Shown here piece after piece: positions 1 through 7,441 of a DNA stretch of 35,949 bases. The translations under genes and the position numbers were made by a program. The stretch's first letter is position 1; every line of letters begins with the position of its first letter. The stretch covers positions 1-35,949 of the forward strand of contig JAFZOW010000038.1 of the NCBI GenBank assembly GCA_017552715.1, in the 5' to 3' direction. The notes below the pieces were generated by a model, which saw only the letters and a program-made list of their open reading frames with translations, did not search any database and was not told the origin of the DNA. Source of the DNA: Lachnospiraceae bacterium (GTDB taxonomy: Bacteria; Bacillota; Clostridia; Lachnospirales; Lachnospiraceae).

Positions 1-691
1 GCTTAAGCATCTCCCGGCGGTGCCGCCAGTAGGCCTTTCTGCGGCTCTCCGCCGTACTGTAGATCGTATTCCCCTTACGCTGTATGTAATGATAGCATAC
101 CCGCCGGCCCACCATCAAGCTGCCGGCCTCCATAAAGAGCCGGTAGATGGTGCCCATATCCTCCGCTTCCGTCCCCTCCGGAAAACGCACATGCTCCCAC
201 AGGCTTCTCCGGCTTAAGTAGCCCCAGGGAACGCTCATGAGTCCCCGCTGGTAGAGCAGAGTCTTCAGAACATCATCCCCTTCATAGAAGGTTGCGCCGG
301 CGGAACCCGGCAGGGCTACTGCCGCCTCCCCCTCCCGGGGTTTATCGTGGGCACAGGCTGCGATATCCGCCCCGCCCTCCGTAAGACCCAGCAGATAGCT
401 GAGATAATACGGCTCTACGGTATCATCACTGTCCACAAAAGTGATCCATGCTCCCTTAGCCGCCTCGATGCCCCGGTTGCGGGCAGCCGCCGCGCCTCCG
501 TGGGAAGCGCGGATCACGTGGATACGCTCATCCTCCGCCGCATAGCGTTCACAGATCGAAAGGGAGGTGTCCGCAGACGCATCGTCCACCAGCAGCAGCT
601 CCCAATCCGCTTCATCCTGTGCGAGTATGCTCCGCACGCAGGCATCCAGATATTTTTCCGCATTATAGACCGGTACGATCAGGGATATCAT
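1..691 (-). CDS. Family 2 glycosyltransferase, N-terminal part (runs off the window)
   Basis: Read on the minus strand from an ATG at 691, this frame stays open to the window edge (about 230 codons). The N-terminus MISLIVPVYNAEKYL is the classic opening of a GT-A family 2 glycosyltransferase. It is followed by LLLVDDASAD (nucleotide-binding Asp pair), ARNRGIEAAKG, and FVDSDD, the metal-binding DxD-type motif near residue 95. A purine-rich ribosome binding site (AGAGGAG) lies just upstream of the ATG, and a consensus promoter sits at 758-787. The enzyme would transfer a sugar from a nucleotide sugar to an envelope or exopolysaccharide acceptor; the substrate cannot be read from sequence. The C-terminal part, where membrane segments or acceptor determinants might lie, is outside the window. 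It is divergent from aroC and has no clear functional link to it. Confidence 0.88.
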   Translation of the reverse strand, partial: MISLIVPVYNAEKYLDACVRSILAQDEADWELLLVDDASADTSLSICERYAAEDERIHVIRASHGGAAAARNRGIEAAKGAWITFVDSDDTVEPYYLSYLLGLTEGGADIAACAHDKPREGEAAVALPGSAGATFYEGDDVLKTLLYQRGLMSVPWGYLSRRSLWEHVRFPEGTEAEDMGTIYRLFMEAGSLMVGRRVCYHYIQRKGNTIYSTAESRRKAYWRHRREMLK

Positions 692-757
692 GACTCTCCT
701 CTTTCCGCAGGATCTCTCCGCGCCACAGGCGCAGCTTCAACACTTTTACGAGACAGG

Positions 758-787
758 ATTATACCCCGTCCGGCCTGCATTTGTCAA
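758..787 (-). promoter_or_regulatory. Sigma-A promoter for the glycosyltransferase
   Basis: On the minus strand TTGACA (787-782) and TATAAT (763-758) are separated by 18 bases. Both hexamers match consensus exactly. Predicted transcription start is near 751, giving a leader of about 60 nt before the ATG at 691. The site lies back to back with the aroC promoter. Confidence 0.75.
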
Positions 788-812
788 AGCGCGGGCCCTG
801 GTCAACGCCGGC

Positions 813-841
813 TTGTTTGGTATCCGTATATATGTTATGAT
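813..841 (+). promoter_or_regulatory. Sigma-A promoter for aroC
   Basis: TTGTTT (813-818), a 17-base spacer and TATGAT (836-841). Predicted +1 is near 848, so the leader is about 50 nt. This supports translation from the ATG at 900 rather than from upstream in-frame ATGs, most of which lie before +1. A small CCCC/GGGG hairpin (861-873) falls in the leader. Confidence 0.6.
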
Positions 842-899
842 GCTATCCGGAAAACACATCCCCCTAAACGGGGTAAAGAAGATAAAGGAGACAGGGATC

Positions 900-1991
900 A
901 TGTCAGCTTCTGTTCTGGGAACGATATTTAAGCTAAGCACTTGGGGGGAATCCCACGGCCCCGCCCTGGGCTGTGTGGTGGACGGCTGCCCGGCAGGGCT
1001 TAAGCTCAGCGAGGAGCTGATCCAGCCTTATCTGGACCGGCGCAAACCCGGCACTTCCTCTATGACCACCGCCCGCAGCGAAGCGGATAAGGTCCGCATC
1101 CTTTCGGGGGTCTTTGAGGGCGTTACCACCGGTACCCCCATCTCCATGATGATAGAAAACACTTCCCAGCATTCCGGAGATTACGGGAACCTGACCGACA
1201 GCTTCCGTCCCGGACATGCGGATTACGGTTTTTCCGCCAAATACGGCCATCGTGACTACCGGGGCGGCGGACGCAGCTCCGGCAGGGAGACTGCCGCACG
1301 GGTCGCAGCCGGTGCCATCGCAGCCCTGCTCCTTAAGGAATACGGCATTAAGCTGCGGGCTTACACTACGGCTATCGGTCCCGTAAAGCTTCCGGAAGGC
1401 TATGCCGAAGGCTTAAGCCTGGATGCCATCGCAGCCGCCTGTGACAATCCCGCCTGCATGCCGGAGGCTGACCTTGCCGCAAAGGCCCTTTCCTGCGTGG
1501 AAGATGCCCGTGCGGAATGCGATTCCCTGGGAGGCGTGGTGGAATGCCGCATCGAAGGCGTTCCCGCAGGTATAGGCGAGCCGGTCTTTGATAAGCTGGA
1601 CGCCCTGCTGGGCCGTGCCCTCTTCTCCATCGGTGCCGTAAAGGCCGTGGAGATCGGTGACGGGATAAGAGCCGCTGCCGCCAGAGGCAGCGAGAATAAC
1701 GATGCCATGCGCATGAAGGAGGGCCGGGTCACATTCGAAACGAACCATGCCGGCGGCATACTGGGCGGTCTCTCCACCGGTGCTCCCATCATCGCGAGAG
1801 CATATTTCAAGCCCACCCCCTCCATCTTCCGTGAGCAGAAAACGGTAAATGAAAAAGGTGAGGATATCCTTCTTTCCATAAAGGGACGCCACGACCCCGT
1901 GGTGGTCCCCAGAGCCGTGGTGGTGGTGGAAGCCATGTGCGCCCTTACCGTGCTGGATCTGTATCTGCAGAACCGGAATGCCCGACTCTGA
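900..1991 (+). CDS. aroC: Chorismate synthase
   Basis: Converts 5-enolpyruvylshikimate-3-phosphate to chorismate, the last shared step of aromatic amino acid biosynthesis; the enzyme needs reduced FMN. The protein is 363 aa, normal for the family. It opens with the signature STWGESHGPALG and contains DRRKPGTSS, the RGGGRSSGRETAARVAAGA stretch and a C-terminal GRHDPVVVPRA motif. The frame is open further upstream to 690, but the ATG at 900 is chosen because it is preceded by AAAGGAG at good spacing, it lies after the predicted transcription start, and the family N-terminus begins there. The next gene downstream, ribU, imports riboflavin, the precursor of the FMN this enzyme uses, but ribU has its own promoter and riboswitch, so that link is only suggestive. 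Confidence 0.97.
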   Translation: MSASVLGTIFKLSTWGESHGPALGCVVDGCPAGLKLSEELIQPYLDRRKPGTSSMTTARSEADKVRILSGVFEGVTTGTPISMMIENTSQHSGDYGNLTDSFRPGHADYGFSAKYGHRDYRGGGRSSGRETAARVAAGAIAALLLKEYGIKLRAYTTAIGPVKLPEGYAEGLSLDAIAAACDNPACMPEADLAAKALSCVEDARAECDSLGGVVECRIEGVPAGIGEPVFDKLDALLGRALFSIGAVKAVEIGDGIRAAAARGSENNDAMRMKEGRVTFETNHAGGILGGLSTGAPIIARAYFKPTPSIFREQKTVNEKGEDILLSIKGRHDPVVVPRAVVVVEAMCALTVLDLYLQNRNARL

Positions 1992-2021
1992 GGGCTATAC
2001 AACGGAAAGAAAAAAGCACCC

Positions 2022-2049
2022 TTGACAGAAGGGCGATAATCCATATAAT
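2022..2049 (+). promoter_or_regulatory. Sigma-A promoter for the FMN riboswitch-ribU transcript
   Basis: TTGACA (2022-2027) and TATAAT (2044-2049) with a 16-base spacer, both perfect consensus. Predicted +1 is near 2056, a few bases before the aptamer. A short CCCTT/AAGGG inverted repeat (about 2019-2033) overlaps the -35 and has no following U tract, so it is not an obvious aroC terminator. Confidence 0.75.
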
Positions 2050-2061
2050 AAATAACGTTGC

Positions 2062-2193
2062 AACTTCGGGGCGGGGTGAGATTCCCCACCGGCGGTAAAA
2101 GTCCGCGAAGCGCGAAAGCGCCCGATCCGGTGTGATTCCGGGACCGACAGTGAAGCATCGGCACAGCCGGTGCGAAGTCTGGATGAGAGAAGG
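2062..2193 (+). promoter_or_regulatory. FMN riboswitch (RFN element)
   Basis: Carries the conserved RFN blocks in order: CTTCGGGGCGGGGTGAGATT, CCCCACCGGCGGTAAAAGTC, a variable GC-rich hairpin, GATCCGGTGTGATTCCGGGA, CCGACAGT, a second variable hairpin, and AGTCTGGATGAGAGAAGG. It binds FMN and normally lowers expression of riboflavin synthesis or uptake genes. The 3' strand of stem P1 (GAAG, 2189-2192) overlaps the ribU Shine-Dalgarno AAGGAGG (2190-2196), and there is no room for a terminator before the ATG at 2205. Control is therefore probably translational: FMN stabilises P1 and hides the ribosome binding site. Confidence 0.96.
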
Positions 2194-2204
2194 AGGAAAA
2201 TCAA

Positions 2205-2939
2205 ATGAATGAACTCGTAACTGCTGTCAAGGAGCACAGCACGTATGTGCTTGGCTTCGCCGCTATCGTCGCTGCCATCTTTCTGCTGGCATATTTCCTG
2301 GAACAGGCTGCAAGAAAAAAGAACGGTACTAAGGAAAAAGTATTTTCCACCCGTAAGCTGGTCATGATCGGAATGTTTTCCGCGGTGGCCGTGGTACTGA
2401 TGCTTTTGGAATTCCCGCTGCCCTTCCTTCCCGCTTTTTATAAGCTGGACTTTTCGGAGCTGCCGGTGCTGGTCTGCGGCTTTGCCTTCGGACCCGCCTC
2501 CGCGGTGATGACGGAATTCATCAAGATCCTGGTAAAGCTTCTGATCAAGGGTACTTCTTCCGCTTTTGTGGGAGAACTTGCGAATTTCGTGGTAGGCTGC
2601 AGCATGGCCCTTCCCGCTGCCGCGATCTACAGCTTTAAGAAAACAAAGAAAGGTGCCCTGGTATCTCTGATCTGCGGCGTGGTCATCATGACGGTCTTCG
2701 GAAGCTTCTTCAACGCCGTCTATCTGCTCCCTGCCTTTGCGGCACTTTACGGCGGCATGCCGGTATCGGCACTGGTGGCCATGGGAGCCGAGGTGAATCC
2801 GCTGGTGAAGGAAGGCAGCATCGTAAGCTTTGTCATCTTCTGCACCGCCCCCTTAAACATCATCAAGGGCGGCCTGGATGCCATCGTCACCATGCTGATC
2901 TACAAGCCCCTCTCCCCCATACTGAAGGGAACAAAGTAA
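2205..2939 (+). CDS. ribU: Riboflavin ECF transporter S component RibU
   Basis: Substrate-binding membrane subunit of an energy-coupling-factor transporter; it captures riboflavin and works with a shared EcfA/EcfA'/EcfT module that is not encoded here. The 244-aa protein is highly hydrophobic. After the first helix comes a basic linker, then the RibU core from about residue 48 (KLVMIGMFSAVAVVLML) with the family stretch FYKLDFSELPVLVCGFAFGP and GELANFVVG. It is longer than the usual 190 aa because of an added N-terminal membrane segment (about residues 15-33). The start at 2205 has a perfect AAGGAGG eight bases upstream. Identity is strengthened by the FMN riboswitch directly in front. The gene converges with the SGNH lipoprotein gene, leaving only six bases between stop codons. 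Confidence 0.95.
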   Translation: MNELVTAVKEHSTYVLGFAAIVAAIFLLAYFLEQAARKKNGTKEKVFSTRKLVMIGMFSAVAVVLMLLEFPLPFLPAFYKLDFSELPVLVCGFAFGPASAVMTEFIKILVKLLIKGTSSAFVGELANFVVGCSMALPAAAIYSFKKTKKGALVSLICGVVIMTVFGSFFNAVYLLPAFAALYGGMPVSALVAMGAEVNPLVKEGSIVSFVIFCTAPLNIIKGGLDAIVTMLIYKPLSPILKGTK

Positions 2940-2945
2940 AAAGAT

Positions 2946-4244
2946 CTATTCTCCCAGAGCCAGAGCAAGGATCTGGAAGCACTTACCGCTGCTGTCCTGC
3001 GCGGGTACCAGACGTACCCTGTGCGGGGCAGCAGTATCTTCTTTCAGGATCTCCACATATTGCAGATGGTCGGCCCAGCCTTTTCCCTCCGAGGGGTCGA
3101 TGGTGGCCACGGCCACATCATCCACATAAACATCATATACGGCGCTGCCCCCTTCCGGAGGGTTCATATACCAGCGATAGGCGATCCCCAGGGTGCGGGC
3201 ACTGCATTCGAAAGAAAAGCTGCCGGCACTCTCCGTTTCCCAGCCCGGATGATGAAGAACAAAGCTTTCCTCCATGGGTACAAAGCCTTCGCCCTCTGTC
3301 TGCATCCCCGTGTCGGAATAAACAAAAGAGGCATCTGTATAGCGGCATTTTCCGTAACCGGCTTCGGGCAGTGTATAGGCCTCCGCCTCTCCGCTCCCGC
3401 TTTTTTCCAGTACGGAAGAATAATAAGCACATAAAAGATCCGCGATCAGCGCGTGTCCGGCATTCTTCGGGTGTATCCCGTCATCGTTTCCCACCGCTTC
3501 CCAGGGCAAAAACCCGGTATCCAGCAGATTGAAATAGGCGATCATGGGCAGGTCGTAATGCATGATGACCGGTGCATGATCGTAAGCAAAGCTGTGGCCT
3601 TTGGAAGCCAGCATCAGCGGGATCACCGCCGGCTCGCTCTCACAGGAAAGGATGCGCATAAGCAGGCTGTCATAGCTCTCGGTATTCAGCTCCTGCCGGG
3701 AATCGTTTACGGAAAACTCCACCACCACCAGGTCAGGCTTGTATCGCAGCACTTCTTCCTCCACCCGGTGGACCCCCACCCAGGAATCGGTCTCGCCTAT
3801 ACCGGCATTGATGTATTCAAACTCCGCCTGCGGGAAGCTATCTCTCCACCACTGTGTGGTGAGGGCCGCATAACAGGCGCTTTCCATGGGATCAGCTCCC
3901 GAACCTCCCGTAATGGATCCTCCCAGATAAGCCAGCGTAAGCTTTTCTCCGGCTTCAGCCCGTTCAAACAGCTTTCTGAGCCGCGAGGTATTGCCTTCGC
4001 GTATCAGTGCATTATCCAGAAGCTCCTGCGTAAGCTCTATCCCCTCGGCTTCGGGAAGCGCTGCCGGCCGGACCGCAGGGGGATCTGTCTCTTCCTCCGA
4101 AACTGAAGTCTCTTCCTGTACCACAGGAGTTACAGCCGCAGGATCCGTCCCGCTGCCGGACTTGACTGAAGCCTCCGGGGACGGCTCCGCCCCGCAGCCT
4201 GCAAGAAAGATCAACAATATCAATGCCGTAAGGGAATATCTCAT
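2946..4244 (-). CDS. SGNH/GDSL-type hydrolase lipoprotein
   Basis: A 432-aa exported lipoprotein. Residues 1-17 form a type II signal peptide ending in the lipobox LAGC (Cys17), followed by an acidic, Ser/Thr/Pro-rich linker to about residue 65. The SGNH blocks follow: YLGGSITGG (nucleophile Ser110), INAGIGETDS, FSVNDS (Asn180) and NDDGIHPKNAGH (Asp255 and His258). This fold usually removes or transfers acyl groups on sugars or lipids; the substrate here is unknown. About 160 residues after the catalytic domain look like a beta-rich accessory domain, possibly carbohydrate binding (inference). Its ATG overlaps the TGA of the GH25 gene (ATGA), so translation is probably coupled. It is the last gene of the operon beginning at 7346. 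I see no terminator after it; its stop lies six bases from that of ribU. Confidence 0.85.
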   Translation of the reverse strand: MRYSLTALILLIFLAGCGAEPSPEASVKSGSGTDPAAVTPVVQEETSVSEEETDPPAVRPAALPEAEGIELTQELLDNALIREGNTSRLRKLFERAEAGEKLTLAYLGGSITGGSGADPMESACYAALTTQWWRDSFPQAEFEYINAGIGETDSWVGVHRVEEEVLRYKPDLVVVEFSVNDSRQELNTESYDSLLMRILSCESEPAVIPLMLASKGHSFAYDHAPVIMHYDLPMIAYFNLLDTGFLPWEAVGNDDGIHPKNAGHALIADLLCAYYSSVLEKSGSGEAEAYTLPEAGYGKCRYTDASFVYSDTGMQTEGEGFVPMEESFVLHHPGWETESAGSFSFECSARTLGIAYRWYMNPPEGGSAVYDVYVDDVAVATIDPSEGKGWADHLQYVEILKEDTAAPHRVRLVPAQDSSGKCFQILALALGE

Positions 4245-5575
4245 AGACTTTCCGGATCCACAAGCCAGATGCTCATGTCCACGCCGCCCTTGATACCGGG
4301 TACCTTGGCATCGTCTCTGTACTGCCAGCAGGTGACCTTGTAGGGGAAGTAGAACTTCTCTTCATAGAAGGGGAACCACAGCGGATACTGCCATATACGG
4401 CTCTGGTCCAGCTGCACAAAATAGGTATAGATACCGCAATAGATCATGGGCTTGTATCCCGCCGCCGCCACTTCGTCCAGAAAGGCAAGGGAAACCGTGG
4501 TACGGGTATCCTTATCCAGCTGGTCCGCCCGGGCGGTATCGCCGGTGATGCGCTCGATATCAATGACCACGGGAAGATCGATGCGATAAGGAGCGATGAG
4601 CTTCAGGACGCTCTGTGCCTCTTCCTTCGCTTCTTCCACAGTGATGGCCTCGCTGAAGAAATAAACTCCGATCTTAATGCCGGCCTCAGTGGCACCCTTC
4701 AGGTTCTGCTCGATATAATCATCATCAAACATGGCCCCCTTGGAATAACCCCGGAAGCCGGAACGTATCATCGCATATTTAATGCCGGAATCCGCCACGG
4801 CCTGCCAGTCTATCTCTTTCTGGAAAGCCGACACATCGATCATGGGCCAGGAATGCTCCACTCCACCGGGCATATAGCGTATGGAACCGTCCTCCTCGTC
4901 TTTCACCAGGTCGTCCCAGTCCACATCATTGCGGGGCACCTCGTCCAAAAGCTTCTGGAATTCATATCCCCCGGTAACGGAATAGAAAGCATAATCAGTG
5001 ATAAGGGAACGCACCGCCGTGGAAGGGCCGCCGCCGTCCCGGGTGGCGGAATACATGATCAGATCACGTATCTCCTGTTCCCTCTCGTCCGCCGCTTCCG
5101 TCCGGGCTGCCGCCAGCATATCTTCCACCAGCTCGTAGCTGTAAAGCTTGCCTTCTTCCGGTTCCACCGGAGCGGGTGAGGGTGTGGGAGCCGCATCTTC
5201 CGTAAGCTCTACAGCGGGTGCCGCCGCAGGGGCTGCAGCCACCGGAGCCACAGCCACGGCCTCCTTCATTTCAGCCAGCTCCGCTTCCGCCGCCAGCCTT
5301 GCTTCGCTCTCGAGCTGAAGCCGCTGGTACAGGGCCCAGATCGTATAGCCTGCCGCTCCCAGGGTCACGAGAAAGATGATAAAAAAGATGATCAGTCCGC
5401 CGCTGCTGCTGCGACGCTTCCTCTTTTTCGGCGGAGGCGGGGGCGCAGCTTTCCTGCGGGCCGGCTTTGCCCTTTCCGGCTCGTCATCCCATCCGAGGGC
5501 CTGCATGTTCTGCGTGTTCTGCAGATCTATGACATCCAGTTCGTCGGTATAATTGTCTTCGGAATACTTACTCAT
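4241..5575 (-). CDS. Membrane-anchored GH25 lysozyme-like glycoside hydrolase
   Basis: A 444-aa type II membrane protein. Residues 1-59 are cytoplasmic, with a Pro run and a very basic stretch before the membrane. One membrane helix spans about 60-80, then a short predicted coiled coil (82-105), an Ala/Pro/Glu-rich linker and a spacer domain to about 240. The C-terminal GH25 domain (about 243-444) shows MIDVSAFQ (Asp247), the catalytic VVIDIE (Asp339 and Glu341), CWQY and GGVDMS. GH25 enzymes cut the beta-1,4 bond between N-acetylmuramic acid and N-acetylglucosamine, so a role in wall remodelling at the outer face of the membrane is likely. The ATG overlaps the upstream DUF975 gene by eight bases and lacks a strong ribosome binding site, which points to translational coupling. 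Confidence 0.9.
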   Translation of the reverse strand: MSKYSEDNYTDELDVIDLQNTQNMQALGWDDEPERAKPARRKAAPPPPPKKRKRRSSSGGLIIFFIIFLVTLGAAGYTIWALYQRLQLESEARLAAEAELAEMKEAVAVAPVAAAPAAAPAVELTEDAAPTPSPAPVEPEEGKLYSYELVEDMLAAARTEAADEREQEIRDLIMYSATRDGGGPSTAVRSLITDYAFYSVTGGYEFQKLLDEVPRNDVDWDDLVKDEEDGSIRYMPGGVEHSWPMIDVSAFQKEIDWQAVADSGIKYAMIRSGFRGYSKGAMFDDDYIEQNLKGATEAGIKIGVYFFSEAITVEEAKEEAQSVLKLIAPYRIDLPVVIDIERITGDTARADQLDKDTRTTVSLAFLDEVAAAGYKPMIYCGIYTYFVQLDQSRIWQYPLWFPFYEEKFYFPYKVTCWQYRDDAKVPGIKGGVDMSIWLVDPESL

Positions 5576-6305
5576 AATCTATCTGTCCGGACGCAGCCAG
5601 TCCTGTAAGATTCAGGTGAAAATGGGCCAGTGCCGTCTCCCGGTACGGAAGGAGCCAGCACATACCCACGCCGCAGCTCAGCATCCCCAGGATAAACATC
5701 GGTATAAAACTCATATACAGGTAAAAGAGACGGAAGCGCCTGCCCTTCATCAGCCAGCGGGAGAGCTTCACGATATCCTCCAGGCTTTTGTCCGGGAAAT
5801 CCAGCATCAGATAAAAGCACTGACTCATACCCAGATAATAGATCAGATAGGCCGTAAGCCCCACGCACAGGGCCAGACTGGCCAGAGGCAGGAAAGCCAT
5901 GATCCCGCTGAAGCGATAGACCGCATACAGGAGCAGCGCCGGCATCTCGCAGGCCGTCTTTACCATCATCAGCTGCAGGGCGATACGCACGGGGCGGTCG
6001 TCACGGAAGCTGAAGCCCTTAAACAGATCCCCGAGACCGCAGACAAAACCGCAGCACATGTTCATATAAAACTGACAGAGCCCGTACTGCAGAAGATTAC
6101 TGAGCACCGTTCCCACCAGCAGTATCCCCACCGAGACCGTAAGCTGAAGGGTGTCGGCCTTTCCGCTGATCCCCAGGTTTCCGCCACTCATGATCATCCC
6201 GAGGATAAGGAACAGCAAATGGACAGGTACAGCCTGACCGTACCTGCCCAGTAGTGTCGCTCTTGCACTGGCTTTTAATTCCGCGGAGGAATGCAAACCG
6301 TTCAT
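5568..6305 (-). CDS. DUF975-family integral membrane protein
   Basis: A 245-aa polytopic membrane protein with about five or six hydrophobic segments. The N-terminus SSAELKASARATLLGRYGQA, the long first helix pair, and the late LEDIVKLSRWLMKGRRFRLF segment followed by a helix match what I know of DUF975 proteins, which are widespread in Clostridia and of unknown function. It lies between a zinc-site protein and a cell-wall hydrolase in one operon, so an envelope role is a reasonable inference. The start codon follows the previous stop by six bases, with no clear ribosome binding site, and the end overlaps the GH25 start. The family call rests on the recalled N-terminal pattern and topology, not on an alignment. 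Confidence 0.7.
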   Translation of the reverse strand: MNGLHSSAELKASARATLLGRYGQAVPVHLLFLILGMIMSGGNLGISGKADTLQLTVSVGILLVGTVLSNLLQYGLCQFYMNMCCGFVCGLGDLFKGFSFRDDRPVRIALQLMMVKTACEMPALLLYAVYRFSGIMAFLPLASLALCVGLTAYLIYYLGMSQCFYLMLDFPDKSLEDIVKLSRWLMKGRRFRLFYLYMSFIPMFILGMLSCGVGMCWLLPYRETALAHFHLNLTGLAASGQIDYE

Positions 6306-6311
6306 CTGATC

Positions 6312-6869
6312 TTATACCGCCGCATCCATATTATTTCCCCTGAAAGCCTCCTGTCCCATAGCCAGATGGTTCTGTTCATAAGGGTTCTGTTTTTTCTGTT
6401 CCTTCGGATAGCGGATCATGGTGCTGGTCTCCCCTCCGGCGCAGTAACTCCTGCCGCACTCCGGGCACACCGCATATTTCAGGCGCACACTGGCCTGAAG
6501 CACCTTCCCGCCTTCCTGTTCGGCCTTATCGTAGGCATTGGCCACATGTTCCTGTTCGTGACCGCGTACCTTGGCCTCCACCGCGGCAGGATTGATCTTT
6601 GCCGCCGATTTAAAGGACACCTGCTCATCCGAACCGTCCTGATATTTCCGGTTCTTGCAGGCCTCGCAATCCATCTTGCCCAGGCGCTTGGCCTGGCGTT
6701 CATCCATGGAAGGCGGCAGGGGTTTTCCGCTCTTATCTACCAGCGGCTTTCCGTCGCTGCCCTTGCGCACTTCCTCTTCAACGCCCGTTGCGCCGGCAAA
6801 CATATACTGGGCGGCAGCTACACTGCCGTAGTTCCCTCCGTATCCTATCCTTCCTACTCCACCGATCAT
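6312..6869 (-). CDS. SprA-like protein with HExxH motif and paired cysteines
   Basis: A 185-aa soluble protein. The centre carries CEACKNRKYQDGSDEQVSFK, then AAVEAKVRGHEQEHVANA, in which HEQEH (about residues 104-108) fits the HExxH zinc-metallopeptidase signature. Further on is a second cysteine pair (CPECGRSYC). Small clostridial proteins of this type resemble the core of the SprA-related family, but the function is not established. A gluzincin-type peptidase or a structural zinc protein are both possible; a third zinc ligand is not obvious to me. A GGAAGG ribosome binding site precedes the ATG at 6869. There is no signal peptide, although the first 25 residues are Gly/Ala-rich. It is co-transcribed with the GH25 lysozyme group. 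Confidence 0.6.
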   Translation of the reverse strand: MIGGVGRIGYGGNYGSVAAAQYMFAGATGVEEEVRKGSDGKPLVDKSGKPLPPSMDERQAKRLGKMDCEACKNRKYQDGSDEQVSFKSAAKINPAAVEAKVRGHEQEHVANAYDKAEQEGGKVLQASVRLKYAVCPECGRSYCAGGETSTMIRYPKEQKKQNPYEQNHLAMGQEAFRGNNMDAAV

Positions 6870-6908
6870 AGATCCATCCCTTCCGGAAACGAAAAGCAGG
6901 GCAGAAAC

Positions 6909-7346
6909 TTACTGCTTTTCCAATTCTTCCATGAACTCCGGCATTTCCCCGGTTTCGTAATAGTTCTCCATCTGATCCCAGAATTCTCCGTAATCTACGC
7001 CGTACATGCTCTGGAACGCCTGATCCAGCTGGGTACGCATCCTGGGATCGTTGGTCACACTGTTGAATGCGTATACCATAAGCACTATACCCGCCACCAT
7101 GCTCAGTACCGAAACGACGCTGCTTACCAGTGCCCCCATCTTCAGTTTTAACTCGCCGCCCCTGGAAAGGAGCGCGAACATGATGGACAGACTCCCGAAA
7201 AACACGGGCATCAGGCCTGTGAGCACCGTAAATACCGCAAGTGCCGCAAATGCCGCAGCCAGCGTAGCCAGGGTATTATTGGGCCGCACCGGCCGGTACA
7301 TATTCCGGGGATCCACTCCCCCCTGCGGGTAACCATAATCATCCAT
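6909..7346 (-). CDS. Small two-helix membrane protein, first gene of operon
   Basis: The predicted protein is 145 aa with a polar, Tyr/Pro/Gly-rich N-terminus (MDDYGYPQGG), two hydrophobic segments (about residues 25-60 and 70-95) joined by a short basic loop, and an acidic C-terminal tail rich in Glu and Tyr. The layout resembles DUF4190-type small membrane proteins of Firmicutes, but I cannot assign a family with certainty. The frame is open further upstream to a TTG at 7364, but that codon lies inside the promoter spacer. The ATG at 7346 falls at the predicted +1, so this gene may be read from a leaderless transcript. It heads the operon that ends with the SGNH lipoprotein at 2946. Confidence 0.65.
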   Translation of the reverse strand: MDDYGYPQGGVDPRNMYRPVRPNNTLATLAAAFAALAVFTVLTGLMPVFFGSLSIMFALLSRGGELKLKMGALVSSVVSVLSMVAGIVLMVYAFNSVTNDPRMRTQLDQAFQSMYGVDYGEFWDQMENYYETGEMPEFMEELEKQ

Positions 7347-7352
7347 AAGAGC

Positions 7353-7381
7353 ATTATACCACAAACTGCAGCAGATATAAA
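7353..7381 (-). promoter_or_regulatory. Extended -10 promoter, apparently giving a leaderless mRNA
   Basis: On the minus strand TGGTATAAT (TATAAT at 7358-7353, preceded by TGn) lies only six bases before the ATG at 7346. The -35 at 7381-7376 (TTTATA) is weak, which is common when an extended -10 is present. The predicted +1 coincides with the A of the start codon and no Shine-Dalgarno is present. Confidence 0.6.
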
Positions 7382-7397
7382 GGATTAAATTATCGGA

Positions 7398-7430
7398 GAA
7401 AAGAACCGGGATCAGAGAGCTGATCCCGGT
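7398..7430 (-). terminator. Intrinsic terminator of the ptb-buk-secA-prfB operon
   Basis: An 11-bp perfect stem (ACCGGGATCAG with CTGATCCCGGT, 7405-7430) and four-base loop, followed on the minus strand by TCTTTTCT. It sits 12 bases after the prfB stop and separates prfB from the next promoter. Confidence 0.85.
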
Positions 7431-7441
7431 GTATGATCATA

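Noticed and set aside
690-899. In-frame extension of aroC upstream of 900
   Set aside because: It starts before the predicted promoter and transcription start, lacks a good ribosome binding site at its first ATG, and is absent from the conserved chorismate synthase N-terminus.
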